Positions 34,597-42,473 of a DNA stretch of 48,025 bases are shown here, in pieces; position 1 is the first letter of the stretch; every line of letters begins with the position of its first letter. Below the pieces are notes generated by a model. It saw only the letters and a program-made list of their open reading frames with translations. It had not been told where the DNA came from and did no database searches. The position numbers were made by a program, and so were the translations under genes. Location: contig DFVG01000058.1 in NCBI GenBank assembly GCA_002379985.1, positions 1-48,025 on the forward strand, in the 5' to 3' direction. Source of the DNA: Flavobacteriaceae bacterium UBA4166. Its GTDB lineage: Bacteria > Bacteroidota > Bacteroidia > Flavobacteriales > Flavobacteriaceae.

Positions 34597-35580
34597 ATGC
34601 CCAAACGTTCCCTACTTCAATATTTAGTTGTCACTGCTAAAGGACTCGCAATGGGCGCCGCCGATGTTGTTCCCGGAGTTTCCGGAGGCACCATTGCCTT
34701 TATTTCTGGTATTTACGAAGAACTTATCGAAACACTCCATAAATTGGACCTAGGGTTTTTTAAGATTTGGAAACATCACGGGTTTAAAACGGCCTGGCGA
34801 GCCTATAACCTACCTTTTTTAACAGCACTGTTTTCGGGCGTTTTAATTAGTATTCTTTCTTTGGCCAAACTTATTTCTTGGCTCTTGGCAAATCATCCTA
34901 TTTTGGTGTGGGCGTTCTTCTTCGGTCTCATCATTGCCAGTATACTTTTTGTCGGAAAACAAGTCAAAAAATGGAATATAATCACCGGTATAGCACTGCT
35001 AGTTGCTGTTGTAGCATCCTATCTCATTACCATTTCGGAACCAATTGGCTCACCGGATAGCATGTGGTTCCTGTTTTTCGCCGGCTTTATTGCCATCATC
35101 GCCATGATACTTCCGGGAATTTCTGGCTCTTTTATTCTATTATTGCTTGGAGCTTATACTGGTGTCATCGAAACCTTAAGCAATCTGATTGAAGGGGCCT
35201 TAGCCTTGAATTGGGGTCAGTTTTCCGATGCGGCCTTACGAATGATGATCTTTGGAGTGGGAGCTGTCGTCGGACTCAAATTATTTTCGCGCGTACTGAA
35301 CTGGATGTTTCTTCACCATAAAAACTTAATCCTCGCCATACTTACCGGTTTTATGGTAGGCGCGCTTAATAAAATCTGGCCGTGGAAAGAGGTATTGGAA
35401 TATCGATTGAATCATGAAGGGGAAGAAGTTCCCTTTCTGGAAAAAAGCATCTGGCCCACCCAATATCCTGAAGATCCCCAATTATTAGCAGCCATTGCAC
35501 TCATGGTTATTGGTTTCTTTAGTATTTATTTATTGGAACGTGTCGCGGTTCAAAAGCCCAATGAGGATGGTACAACATGA
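34597..35580 (+). CDS. DUF368 membrane protein, putative polyprenyl-phosphate translocase (copy 1)
   Basis: 327 residues with roughly eight to nine membrane helices. The two family signatures are GAADVVPGVSGGTIAFISG in the first helix pair and MILPGISGSFILLLLGAY in the second half, giving an internal inverted symmetry. DUF368 proteins (PopT family) have been shown to return undecaprenyl phosphate across the inner membrane, recycling the lipid carrier for peptidoglycan and surface polysaccharide. The first copy keeps the canonical Ala-Asp-Val-Val-Pro-Gly. It overlaps the second copy by 20 bases, so both are translated from one transcript. Family assignment is firm; the carrier-lipid role is inferred from relatives. 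Confidence 0.88.
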   Translation: MPKRSLLQYLVVTAKGLAMGAADVVPGVSGGTIAFISGIYEELIETLHKLDLGFFKIWKHHGFKTAWRAYNLPFLTALFSGVLISILSLAKLISWLLANHPILVWAFFFGLIIASILFVGKQVKKWNIITGIALLVAVVASYLITISEPIGSPDSMWFLFFAGFIAIIAMILPGISGSFILLLLGAYTGVIETLSNLIEGALALNWGQFSDAALRMMIFGVGAVVGLKLFSRVLNWMFLHHKNLILAILTGFMVGALNKIWPWKEVLEYRLNHEGEEVPFLEKSIWPTQYPEDPQLLAAIALMVIGFFSIYLLERVAVQKPNEDGTT

Positions 35581-36595
35581 GCCTAGAACATTCAGCGATA
35601 AGGTTTGGCTAGTAGTTAAAGGCCTCTCTATGGGAGCCGCCAACAAAGTGCCCGGGGTGTCCGGAGGCATGGTAGCGTTTGTGGCTGGTTTTTACGAAGA
35701 GTTTATCTATTCCCTTCAGAAGATCAATACCAAAGCCTTTGCCTTACTATTCAATGGTCGATTTCAGAGTTTTTTCAGATACATCAACGGTCGGTTTTTA
35801 GGTTTGCTGATACTGGGGATGGTCATCAGCTATTTTAGTGTTTCGAAAATCCTTGACTATCTCATCGTGCATTTTGAACTTTGGGTTTGGAGTGCTTTCT
35901 TCGGAATGATCATCGGCTCTATTTACTATGTAGCAAAAGATTTTGGTGCCTGGAACCGCAAGTATTTAGGTTATTTAATTTTGGGCGTCATTGCGGGGGT
36001 AAGCATCAGTTTTTTAGAACCCGCAAAGCAAAATAGCAATCTTTGGTTTGTGTTTTTCTGCGGAATCATTGGCGTTTCCGGAATGACCCTACCCGGACTT
36101 TCAGGATCGTTCATACTCATCTTGCTGGGAAATTATGTCTTACTTCTGGTAGATGCCGTCAATGCCTTATTTGATACTATTACAGATATCCTTCAATGGA
36201 GTTTTGATTTTATAAATGACCCTGTTCGTTTAGAACTATTGCAAGTGCTGGCCGTATTTTCGTTGGGATCTGTCGTCGGACTCGTATCGCTATCGCATGT
36301 ATTGGCCTATGTTTTGAAACATTTTAAGAAAGCAACCTATGCGGTGATTATCGGGTTTATTACAGGCTCACTGGGTGTGGTCTGGCCTTGGAAAAGTAAA
36401 ATATTACAACGCAATGCCGAAGGAGAAGTGATGTATGACGCCAACGGCATGGAAATAATAAGCGGATACGATCGCTATTGGCCCTCAGAATTTTCGCTCG
36501 ACAATGTTCTTGCAGTTTTCTTTATTTTTGTGGGAATAGGATTGGTACTCAGTCTAGATCTATACTACAAAAAGAAATCGCGTCCTCATGGCTAA
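35561..36595 (+). CDS. DUF368 membrane protein, putative polyprenyl-phosphate translocase (copy 2)
   Basis: 344 residues, a paralogue of the preceding gene. Signatures are GAANKVPGVSGGMVAFVAG and MTLPGLSGSFILILLGNY. The first differs from copy 1 at the acid position (Asp to Asn) and next to it (Val to Lys), while the second is conserved. Eight to nine membrane helices follow the same plan. The frame opens at 35495, deep in copy 1; a start at the ATG 35561 or 35567 (MVQHEPRTFSDK) is more sensible and I use 35561. It overlaps aroE by 8 bases. It may have a different lipid or a different coupling ion from copy 1, but this is speculation. Confidence 0.84.
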   Translation: MRMVQHEPRTFSDKVWLVVKGLSMGAANKVPGVSGGMVAFVAGFYEEFIYSLQKINTKAFALLFNGRFQSFFRYINGRFLGLLILGMVISYFSVSKILDYLIVHFELWVWSAFFGMIIGSIYYVAKDFGAWNRKYLGYLILGVIAGVSISFLEPAKQNSNLWFVFFCGIIGVSGMTLPGLSGSFILILLGNYVLLLVDAVNALFDTITDILQWSFDFINDPVRLELLQVLAVFSLGSVVGLVSLSHVLAYVLKHFKKATYAVIIGFITGSLGVVWPWKSKILQRNAEGEVMYDANGMEIISGYDRYWPSEFSLDNVLAVFFIFVGIGLVLSLDLYYKKKSRPHG

Positions 36596-37319
36596 ATACG
36601 GTTTAGTAGGAAAAAACATCGACTATTCCTTCTCCAAACAATTCTTCACCCAAAAATTTAAAAAGGAACGACGCAAAGATTCTTATGAAAATTTTGACCT
36701 TGAATGTATTGATCTTTTGCCTGACATCATTAGTGAAACACGTGGTCTCAAAGGACTTAATGTGACCATTCCGTATAAGGAAAGTGTGATCCCATTATTA
36801 GATCGTGTAGACGAAGAGGCGATGAAAATTGGCGCTGTGAACACGATCAAGGTTCAAAAAAACGGTAAGCTTTCTGGGTATAACACCGACCATTATGGTT
36901 TCGCTCAAGCTCTTATCCCTTTATTACCTATTAAAGATAAGACAGCACTTATTTTAGGGACAGGAGGAGCCTCCAAGGCCATTGCATACGTGTTAGACAC
37001 TTTAAATTTTTCCTATCAGAGAGTTACCAGAGCTCCTTCTAAATCGCTTATTACGTACCAAGATTTAAGTGAATACGTAATAAAAAGCCATTATCTCATC
37101 ATTAACTGCACTCCGTTAGGAACATACCCGAACGTTTCAGAATGTCCTAAAATACCCTATCACCATCTCACGAAGGATCATGTGTTATTCGACCTTATTT
37201 ACAACCCTGAACACACAGAATTTCTCAAAAGGGGCTATGCACAGGGCGCACGGATAAGTAACGGACGTACCATGCTAGAACAACAAGCACTCAAGGCCTT
37301 ATCAATCTGGCGCAGCTAG
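36588..37319 (+). CDS. aroE: Shikimate dehydrogenase
   Basis: 243 residues, slightly shorter than E. coli AroE. The shikimate-binding Ser pair lies in IDYSFSKQFF, the catalytic Lys in NVTIPYKESV, the Asp in GYNTDHYGF, the NADP-binding loop is LGTGGASKA, and NCTPLGTYP plus the C-terminal GRTMLEQQALKAL finish the family pattern. It reduces 3-dehydroshikimate to shikimate in aromatic amino acid synthesis. It starts 8 bases inside the end of the second DUF368 gene, so it is part of the same transcript. Confidence 0.92.
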   Translation: MAKYGLVGKNIDYSFSKQFFTQKFKKERRKDSYENFDLECIDLLPDIISETRGLKGLNVTIPYKESVIPLLDRVDEEAMKIGAVNTIKVQKNGKLSGYNTDHYGFAQALIPLLPIKDKTALILGTGGASKAIAYVLDTLNFSYQRVTRAPSKSLITYQDLSEYVIKSHYLIINCTPLGTYPNVSECPKIPYHHLTKDHVLFDLIYNPEHTEFLKRGYAQGARISNGRTMLEQQALKALSIWRS

Positions 37320-37387
37320 GCAGTTTTCAAGGCTTCAAAATAAAACAGTATGCTTTGCCGTTTGGGTTTCAGTTAGTATATTACCCA

Positions 37388-37399
37388 TTCGTTAACGAA
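37388..37399. promoter_or_regulatory. Perfect palindrome TTCGTTAACGAA upstream of the DUF349 gene
   Basis: A 12-base perfect palindrome 16 bases before the ATG at 37416, in the 96-base gap after aroE. A promoter-like element (TTTG 37354-37357, 19 bases, TATATTAC 37377-37384, a partial match) ends 3 bases before it, so the palindrome would cover the transcription start and could act as an operator. Confidence 0.35.
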
Positions 37400-37415
37400 C
37401 CTAACATTGAAAGAT

Positions 37416-39479
37416 ATGTCTGATAAAGAATTGCCCAAAAAAGAAAAAGAAAACACCCCTTCAGAAACTCCCTCTAACGAACCTTCCAAAGATTCTCAAG
37501 AGACCCCATTAGCTTCAGACCTAGAACAGGATCATTCTAAAGAGCAACAACAGGAATCCGAAGAGGCCACACTAGAAAATGCTATTGTGGATGAAGCCGC
37601 TGACAAGCAAGATTCAGAAGAAAATACTTCAGAAACAAAACACCCTGAAGCCACTACCGATGCCGATCTAGATGAGGAAGAAGACGAAGAAGAACAAGAG
37701 GATGAAGAAGAAATAGCGTCTTCAGACGATGAGGAAGAAGATGAAGATTCCGAAGAAGAAACCATTGATTATCACGACCTCTCCAAAAAAGAATTGATCG
37801 CAGCTTTTAAAAAATTGCTCAACGACAAACCTGTGCAAGCCATTAAAAAACAGGTGGACGAAATTAGATCTGAATTCAATTCAAAGTTTGATGAGGAAGT
37901 AGCAGCCAAAAAAGAAGAGTTCTTGGCGGAAGGTGGAAATATTATCGATTTTTACTACACCACGCCGCTCAAAAAGGAGTTCAATTCTCTTTATTTTGAT
38001 TATAAAGAAAAGCGGAATAAATACTACAAGAACCTCAAACGTGACCTCAACGCAAACCTCGAGAAACGAAACGAATTGATCGAAGAGCTTAAAGGTTTGT
38101 TAGGTACCGAAGAGAATATTAATACTACCTACAAGCATTTTAAAGACATCCAAGAGCGTTGGCATACCGCCGGGCCTATCCCGCGAGATAAGTACAATCT
38201 AGTGTGGAATACCTATCATCATCACGTAGAGAATTTCTATGATTTTTTACATCTGAATCGGGAATTTCGCGATCTGGATTTCAAACACAACCTCGATCAA
38301 AAACTGAAGCTTATTGGGCGCGCCGAAGAACTTTCGCAACAGAAGGACATCAAAAAAGCGTTTCGTGAACTTCAGATGCTACACAAAATGTGGAAAGAAG
38401 ATGTAGGGCCCGTCGCGAAAGAATACCGAGACGAGGTATGGGATAAATTTAGCGCGGCTACGAAGGTCATTCACGACAAACGACAAGCACTTATTGAGGA
38501 GGAAGAAAAAGCGTACGAGCAAAATTACCTCATCAAAGAAGAGATCATCAAGAAGATTGAAGCGCAAAAGGAGATCAAAAACCCCAGCCACCAAAAATGG
38601 CAAAAGGCCATCAAAGAAGTACAAGCCCTTCGCGATGCCTATTTCGCTGCCGGAAGGGTTCCTAGAGCTAAGAATAAAGAGATCTGGAAACGTTTTAAGG
38701 ATGCAACGCGACAATTCAACAGAACAAAAAATTCTTATTACAAAGAACAAAAGAAGGCACAGTTCGACAACCTAGAAAAAAAGAAAGAGCTCGTTGCCAT
38801 TGCAGAAGCCAATAAGGACAGTGAAGATTTTGAAACTGTGACACCGCTGATGAAGAAAATTCAAAGTGATTGGAAGAAGATCGGTCACGTACCAAGAAAA
38901 CACAGCGATAAGATCTGGAAAGAGTTTAAGTCGGCTTGCAATCATTATTTCGACCGACTTCACGCTAAGAAAGATGAAGCCAGCGCCGAAGAAAAAGAAC
39001 ATCTAGAACAAAAGGAAGCTCTTCTCGAAAAGGTTACCAACCTATCGCTAAGTGGTTCTCATGAGGAAGACCTGGCCAAGATCAAGGAGATGATCGCAAC
39101 GTGGAAAGGCATTGGTCGTGTTCCGTATAAAAAACGCAACATCGATCGAAAGTTCAACAAGGTCTTAGACGGTTTGTTTTCTAAACTAGATGTGAGCAAA
39201 AAAGATTCTGAATTGATTCGCTTTGATAATAAAGTGAGCGCCATGGTCTCTCAAGACGATGAACGAAAGCTCAAGAACGAGCATTTCTTTATTTCGAAAA
39301 AAATCAAAGAAGTACAAGACGAGATACGTCAATTAGAGAACAATCTTGGCTTCTTTCAACATGTGGATGATGACAATCCGTTGGTGAAAGAAGTGCATAA
39401 AAATATCGCGAAACAAAAGGAACAACTTGAAGTGTGGAAGGCCAAACTGAAAAAGATCAAAAAGGTCCGAAGCGAATAG
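37416..39479 (+). CDS. DUF349 repeat protein with an acidic low-complexity N-terminus
   Basis: 687 residues. The first ~120 are low-complexity and strongly acidic (runs of Glu and Asp from GAA/GAT codons), so probably disordered. After a short DYHDLSKKELI segment come five DUF349 repeats, each with a Trp, a G.VPR turn and a second W..F patch (HTAGPIPRDKYNLVWNTY, KEDVGPVAKEYRDEVWDKF, FAAGRVPRAKNKEIWKRF, KKIGHVPRKHSDKIWKEF, KGIGRVPYKKRNIDRKF). A coiled-coil-like segment closes the protein. The function of DUF349 is not established. The ATG at 37416 is preferred over the TTG at 37407. The last 46 bases overlap the next gene. Confidence 0.85.
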   Translation: MSDKELPKKEKENTPSETPSNEPSKDSQETPLASDLEQDHSKEQQQESEEATLENAIVDEAADKQDSEENTSETKHPEATTDADLDEEEDEEEQEDEEEIASSDDEEEDEDSEEETIDYHDLSKKELIAAFKKLLNDKPVQAIKKQVDEIRSEFNSKFDEEVAAKKEEFLAEGGNIIDFYYTTPLKKEFNSLYFDYKEKRNKYYKNLKRDLNANLEKRNELIEELKGLLGTEENINTTYKHFKDIQERWHTAGPIPRDKYNLVWNTYHHHVENFYDFLHLNREFRDLDFKHNLDQKLKLIGRAEELSQQKDIKKAFRELQMLHKMWKEDVGPVAKEYRDEVWDKFSAATKVIHDKRQALIEEEEKAYEQNYLIKEEIIKKIEAQKEIKNPSHQKWQKAIKEVQALRDAYFAAGRVPRAKNKEIWKRFKDATRQFNRTKNSYYKEQKKAQFDNLEKKKELVAIAEANKDSEDFETVTPLMKKIQSDWKKIGHVPRKHSDKIWKEFKSACNHYFDRLHAKKDEASAEEKEHLEQKEALLEKVTNLSLSGSHEEDLAKIKEMIATWKGIGRVPYKKRNIDRKFNKVLDGLFSKLDVSKKDSELIRFDNKVSAMVSQDDERKLKNEHFFISKKIKEVQDEIRQLENNLGFFQHVDDDNPLVKEVHKNIAKQKEQLEVWKAKLKKIKKVRSE

Positions 39480-40111
39480 TCCCTTCTTGTCTTCTCTGCG
39501 GAAAGGCCTCGACGCAACTGTATTTTGAATCAGACCATCATCGTTTCTACGAATGTACGTCGTGCCATACCCAATTTCGAGATCCCGAAACTTTTTTATC
39601 GCCGGAAGCCGAAAAAGCGCGCTATTTAGAACATAATAATGATGTTGAAGACGCGCGGTATCAACAATTTGTCGCTCCGGTGTTGGAAGCGATCTTCCAA
39701 CGTTTTGACACCACCGCCCGTATTTTAGATTTTGGTTCGGGAACGGGACCGGTGGTTGCCAAGTTATTAGCGGATGCCGGATATAACGTACGGTGTTATG
39801 ATCCGTTTTTCGCGCCAGATGCATCCCTTCTCAACGCATCGTATGATGTGATCATCTGTTGTGAAGTGATTGAACATTTTCATCAACCCTTGCGTGAATT
39901 TAAGCAATTATACCAACGCTTGCGTCCCGGCGGTGTGCTGATTTGCATGACCGACCTTGAAGTCGATACTACAAATTTCAAACTATGGTACTACAAAGAC
40001 GACCCCACGCATGTAATCTTTTATAAACAACGAAATTTAGAATGGATCGTGCACCAGACCTCATTTTCTGAGGTCACTATCGAGGGACGCGTGGTGATCT
40101 TTGAAACTTAA
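39434..40111 (+). CDS. Class I SAM-dependent methyltransferase with an N-terminal zinc ribbon
   Basis: 225 residues. A CLLC ... CTSC zinc-ribbon at the N-terminus precedes the Rossmann methyltransferase: motif I DFGSGTGPVVAKLL, VRCYDPF, VIICCEVIEHFHQPLREF and LRPGGVLICMTDL. The substrate is unknown; zinc-ribbon plus this domain resembles small-molecule or sugar methylases. The start is a GTG at 39434, 46 bases inside the DUF349 gene. No ATG, TTG or other GTG lies between it and the zinc ribbon, so this start or a rarer codon is forced. The TAA interlocks by 4 bases with the stop of mazG. Confidence 0.8.
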   Translation: MEGQTEKDQKGPKRIVPSCLLCGKASTQLYFESDHHRFYECTSCHTQFRDPETFLSPEAEKARYLEHNNDVEDARYQQFVAPVLEAIFQRFDTTARILDFGSGTGPVVAKLLADAGYNVRCYDPFFAPDASLLNASYDVIICCEVIEHFHQPLREFKQLYQRLRPGGVLICMTDLEVDTTNFKLWYYKDDPTHVIFYKQRNLEWIVHQTSFSEVTIEGRVVIFET

Positions 40112-40896
40112 GGGAGTTTTTTAGCGGCTTCCCAATGGATGTCCATTTCGGCTAGGGTCATATCTTTGAGGGACATTCCTTTTGCTTTGGCTTGTGCCTC
40201 TAGGTATTGAAATCGTTTGGTGAACTTTTTATTAGTGCGTTCTAAGGCATTTTCTGGATTTACGTTAAGGAAACGCGCATAATTGATCATGGAAAATAAA
40301 ACGTCGCCGAATTCTTGTTCTATCTTGTCTGTATGTGCTTCGGAAACTTCGTGCTGCAACTCTTCCAATTCTTCTTTCAGTTTCTCAAACACTTGCTGAG
40401 GCTCTTCCCAATCAAAACCTACGCCCGCCACTTTATCCTGAATTCTATTGGCCTTGACCAAAGCCGGAAGCGAACGCGGAACACCTTCCAAAACACTTTT
40501 CTTTCCTTCCTTCAGTTTTAACGCCTCCCAATTCTTTTTTACCTCCTCTTCATCAGATACTTTCACATCAGCATAAATATGGGGGTGTCGGGCAATAAGC
40601 TTGTCACAAATGCTGTTGGCCACATCGGCAATGTCAAAATCGCCTGTTTCGCTTCCTATCTTCGCATAAAAAACGATGTGCAGCAAGACATCACCAAGTT
40701 CCTTCTTAACCTCCTCCAGATCGTTATCGAGAATGGCATCACCCAACTCGTAAGTCTCTTCAATGGTAAGATGACGCAACGACTCCATAGTTTGCTTTCG
40801 ATCCCACGGACATTGCTCACGCAGTTCGTCCATGATGGTCAACAACCTATCGAAGGCTGCTAATTGTTCTTTTCTGGAAGGTGGGGTCGTTGTCAC
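40108..40896 (-). CDS. mazG: Nucleoside triphosphate pyrophosphohydrolase
   Basis: 262 residues with two MazG domains. The first holds the magnesium-binding EExxE motif (TIEETYELGDAI) and ELGDVLLHIVFYAKI; the second shows EELEELQHE and QEFGDVLFSMINYARFL. It hydrolyses NTPs and dNTPs to monophosphates and PPi, cleaning the nucleotide pool; in E. coli MazG can lower ppGpp. It starts 11 bases after the DUF5606 stop, so it is the last gene of the ruvX-def-DUF5606 group, and it converges with the methyltransferase gene. Confidence 0.92.
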   Translation of the reverse strand: MTTTPPSRKEQLAAFDRLLTIMDELREQCPWDRKQTMESLRHLTIEETYELGDAILDNDLEEVKKELGDVLLHIVFYAKIGSETGDFDIADVANSICDKLIARHPHIYADVKVSDEEEVKKNWEALKLKEGKKSVLEGVPRSLPALVKANRIQDKVAGVGFDWEEPQQVFEKLKEELEELQHEVSEAHTDKIEQEFGDVLFSMINYARFLNVNPENALERTNKKFTKRFQYLEAQAKAKGMSLKDMTLAEMDIHWEAAKKLP

Positions 40897-40907
40897 TTTA
40901 GGTTTTA

Positions 40908-41312
40908 TTATTCTTCTTCGGAAGCGTCTAAAAATTGTGTGTGCCCGTTCTTCTGAAGCAAATTATACCACTGTACGATCTTCTTGATATCACTAGCGTA
41001 AACGCGATCTTCATCATAATCGGGCATTACTTTGAAGAAATATTCTTCCAGCTCGATCTTGGGTGCTTTATGACTAATGGCCGGTCCGCCATTCTCATTA
41101 TCGTGAATTTTTGCGAACACTTGGCGCAAAGGCACCTCATCGGTCAAAGTGTAGATGGCGATTTCAGACAACAAACTTACATTGTGTCGTGCCCCCACGC
41201 TGATCTTCTTTCCATCAGAGAGCGATTCTGCTAAAAATCCGCTACGGGTTCGTGTCTTCAACTCATACAATCCAGGCTTTCCGCTGATTGTCAAAATTTT
41301 TTCTAAACTCAT
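40908..41312 (-). CDS. DUF5606 family protein
   Basis: 134 residues, cytoplasmic. MSLEKILTISGKPGLYELK at the N-terminus and GGPAISHKAPKIELEEYFFKVMPDYDEDRVY are recognisable from the Bacteroidota-specific DUF5606 family, whose function is unknown. The C-terminus is acidic (DASEEE). It lies 57 bases after def and 11 before mazG on the same strand; this neighbourhood is, to my knowledge, well kept in flavobacteria and suggests a house-keeping role. Confidence 0.82.
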   Translation of the reverse strand: MSLEKILTISGKPGLYELKTRTRSGFLAESLSDGKKISVGARHNVSLLSEIAIYTLTDEVPLRQVFAKIHDNENGGPAISHKAPKIELEEYFFKVMPDYDEDRVYASDIKKIVQWYNLLQKNGHTQFLDASEEE

Positions 41313-41369
41313 ACTTCTTTTTTAATTCGGCTGCAAAGATGCTGGCTTCACACTACAATTGCAACTCCC

Positions 41370-41960
41370 TTAACGTTTCTTTTTAGCCATCGGAAATTTC
41401 ATGCGATAGCCCACATCTATTTTCCCTTTGGAAATATTGGTTAACTTCTTTTTGATCAACCTTTTTTTCAAAGGGGATAGTTTATCGGTAAATAACACAC
41501 CCTCAATATGATCGTATTCGTGCTGAATGATACGTGCTACGATACCTGTGAAGGTTTCCGTATGTTTTTCAAAATTCTCGTCGTAATATTCTATGGTGAT
41601 CTTTGGACGTCTAAAAACATCTTCATTGACATCTGGGATGCTTAAACACCCCTCGTTAAACGCCCAAACGTCGCCTACTTCTTCTACCATTTGTGCATTG
41701 ATAAATACTTTCTTAAACGTCGCTGCCACTTCCCGCTCGCTTTCGGTGAGCTCTTCATCATCTTCAAACGGAGTCGCATCTACGATAAAGAGTCGAATAG
41801 GCAACCCAATTTGAGGCGCGGCCAAACCAATGCCTCTTGCTCCATACATGGTATCAAACATATTTTCGATTAGTTCGTCCAGTTTCGGGTAGTCAGAACC
41901 AATATCTTCTGTTTCTTTTCGAAGTACGGGATCTCCGTACGCCACAATAGGTATTATCAT
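41370..41960 (-). CDS. def: Peptide deformylase
   Basis: 196 residues. The three motifs are present: GIGLAAPQIG, EGCLSIP and HEYDH (in RIIQHEYDHIEGVLF), giving the Cys and two His metal ligands plus the catalytic Glu. It removes the formyl group from nascent proteins. An insertion with acidic residues (ATPFEDDEELTESEREVAATFKKVF) is typical of Bacteroidota enzymes. It begins 9 bases after the ruvX stop, in the same operon. Confidence 0.95.
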   Translation of the reverse strand: MIIPIVAYGDPVLRKETEDIGSDYPKLDELIENMFDTMYGARGIGLAAPQIGLPIRLFIVDATPFEDDEELTESEREVAATFKKVFINAQMVEEVGDVWAFNEGCLSIPDVNEDVFRRPKITIEYYDENFEKHTETFTGIVARIIQHEYDHIEGVLFTDKLSPLKKRLIKKKLTNISKGKIDVGYRMKFPMAKKKR

Positions 41961-41969
41961 ACGATCTTT

Positions 41970-42380
41970 TTAAAGGTTATACAGGTAATCCTGCAGAATA
42001 ATGGTCGCGCTAATCTCATCGATCAAGGCCTTATTTCTTCGCTGCTTTTTTTTGAGTCCGCTGTCGATCATCGTCTGAAACGCTCGCTTGCTGCTATACT
42101 GCTCGTCCACACGTTTCGTAGGCATTTCCGGAAATCGTTTTTTGAATTGCTTCAGAAAACCTTGTATGGCTTCTTCCACGTCGCTTGGAGTTCCGTCCTT
42201 TTGTTTAGGTTCACCAACAAGCACACATTCCACATTTTCGGCCTCAAAATACTGCGTCAAAAAATCGAAGAGCGTCTCTGTTGAAACGGTTGTTAACCCG
42301 GATGCAATGAGTTGCAGTTCGTCGGTCACCGCGATGCCGGTGCGTTTGGTCCCATAATCTATCGCGAGGATACGTCCCAT
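41970..42380 (-). CDS. ruvX: Putative Holliday junction resolvase RuvX/YqgF
   Basis: 136 residues, normal length. The RNase H-like core shows the first Asp in ILAIDYGTKRTGIAVTD, the VGEPKQKDGTPSD motif, VDEQYSSKRAF and the last acid in DEISATIILQDYL. The third motif reads DEQ where the family often has DER, a small oddity. It is involved in rRNA maturation or resolving four-way junctions. A -7 box (TATTTTTG) lies 9 bases upstream of its ATG, so it probably starts the ruvX-def-DUF5606-mazG operon. Confidence 0.92.
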   Translation of the reverse strand: MGRILAIDYGTKRTGIAVTDELQLIASGLTTVSTETLFDFLTQYFEAENVECVLVGEPKQKDGTPSDVEEAIQGFLKQFKKRFPEMPTKRVDEQYSSKRAFQTMIDSGLKKKQRRNKALIDEISATIILQDYLYNL

Positions 42381-42388
42381 ATTCCCTG

Positions 42389-42396
42389 CAAAAATA
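42389..42396 (-). promoter_or_regulatory. -7 box of the ruvX operon
   Basis: The minus strand reads TATTTTTG, an exact TAnnTTTG, 8 bases before the ruvX ATG at 42380. The dapD -7 box lies on the other strand in the same 93-base gap. Confidence 0.45.
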
Positions 42397-42449
42397 CAGG
42401 TTTGTTTGCTCCTATGCTAGAAAAGCTTCTTATTTACAAGTGCTTGAAG

Positions 42450-42457
42450 TATCTTTG
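42450..42457 (+). promoter_or_regulatory. -7 box of dapD
   Basis: TATCTTTG, an exact TAnnTTTG, 16 bases before the ATG at 42474. It supports this ATG over the open frame that begins at 42312 inside ruvX. Confidence 0.45.
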
Positions 42458-42473
42458 TAACAAAGCAAATTTC

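Noticed and set aside
37532..37765. Serine-rich minus-strand open frame of 77 residues
   Set aside because: It is the complement of the Glu/Asp-rich region of the DUF349 gene, where GAA/GAG/GAT repeats read as Ser codons. No start signal or family likeness.
39333..39824. Minus-strand open frame of 163 residues
   Set aside because: Antisense to the end of the DUF349 gene and the start of the methyltransferase. No domain, no promoter.
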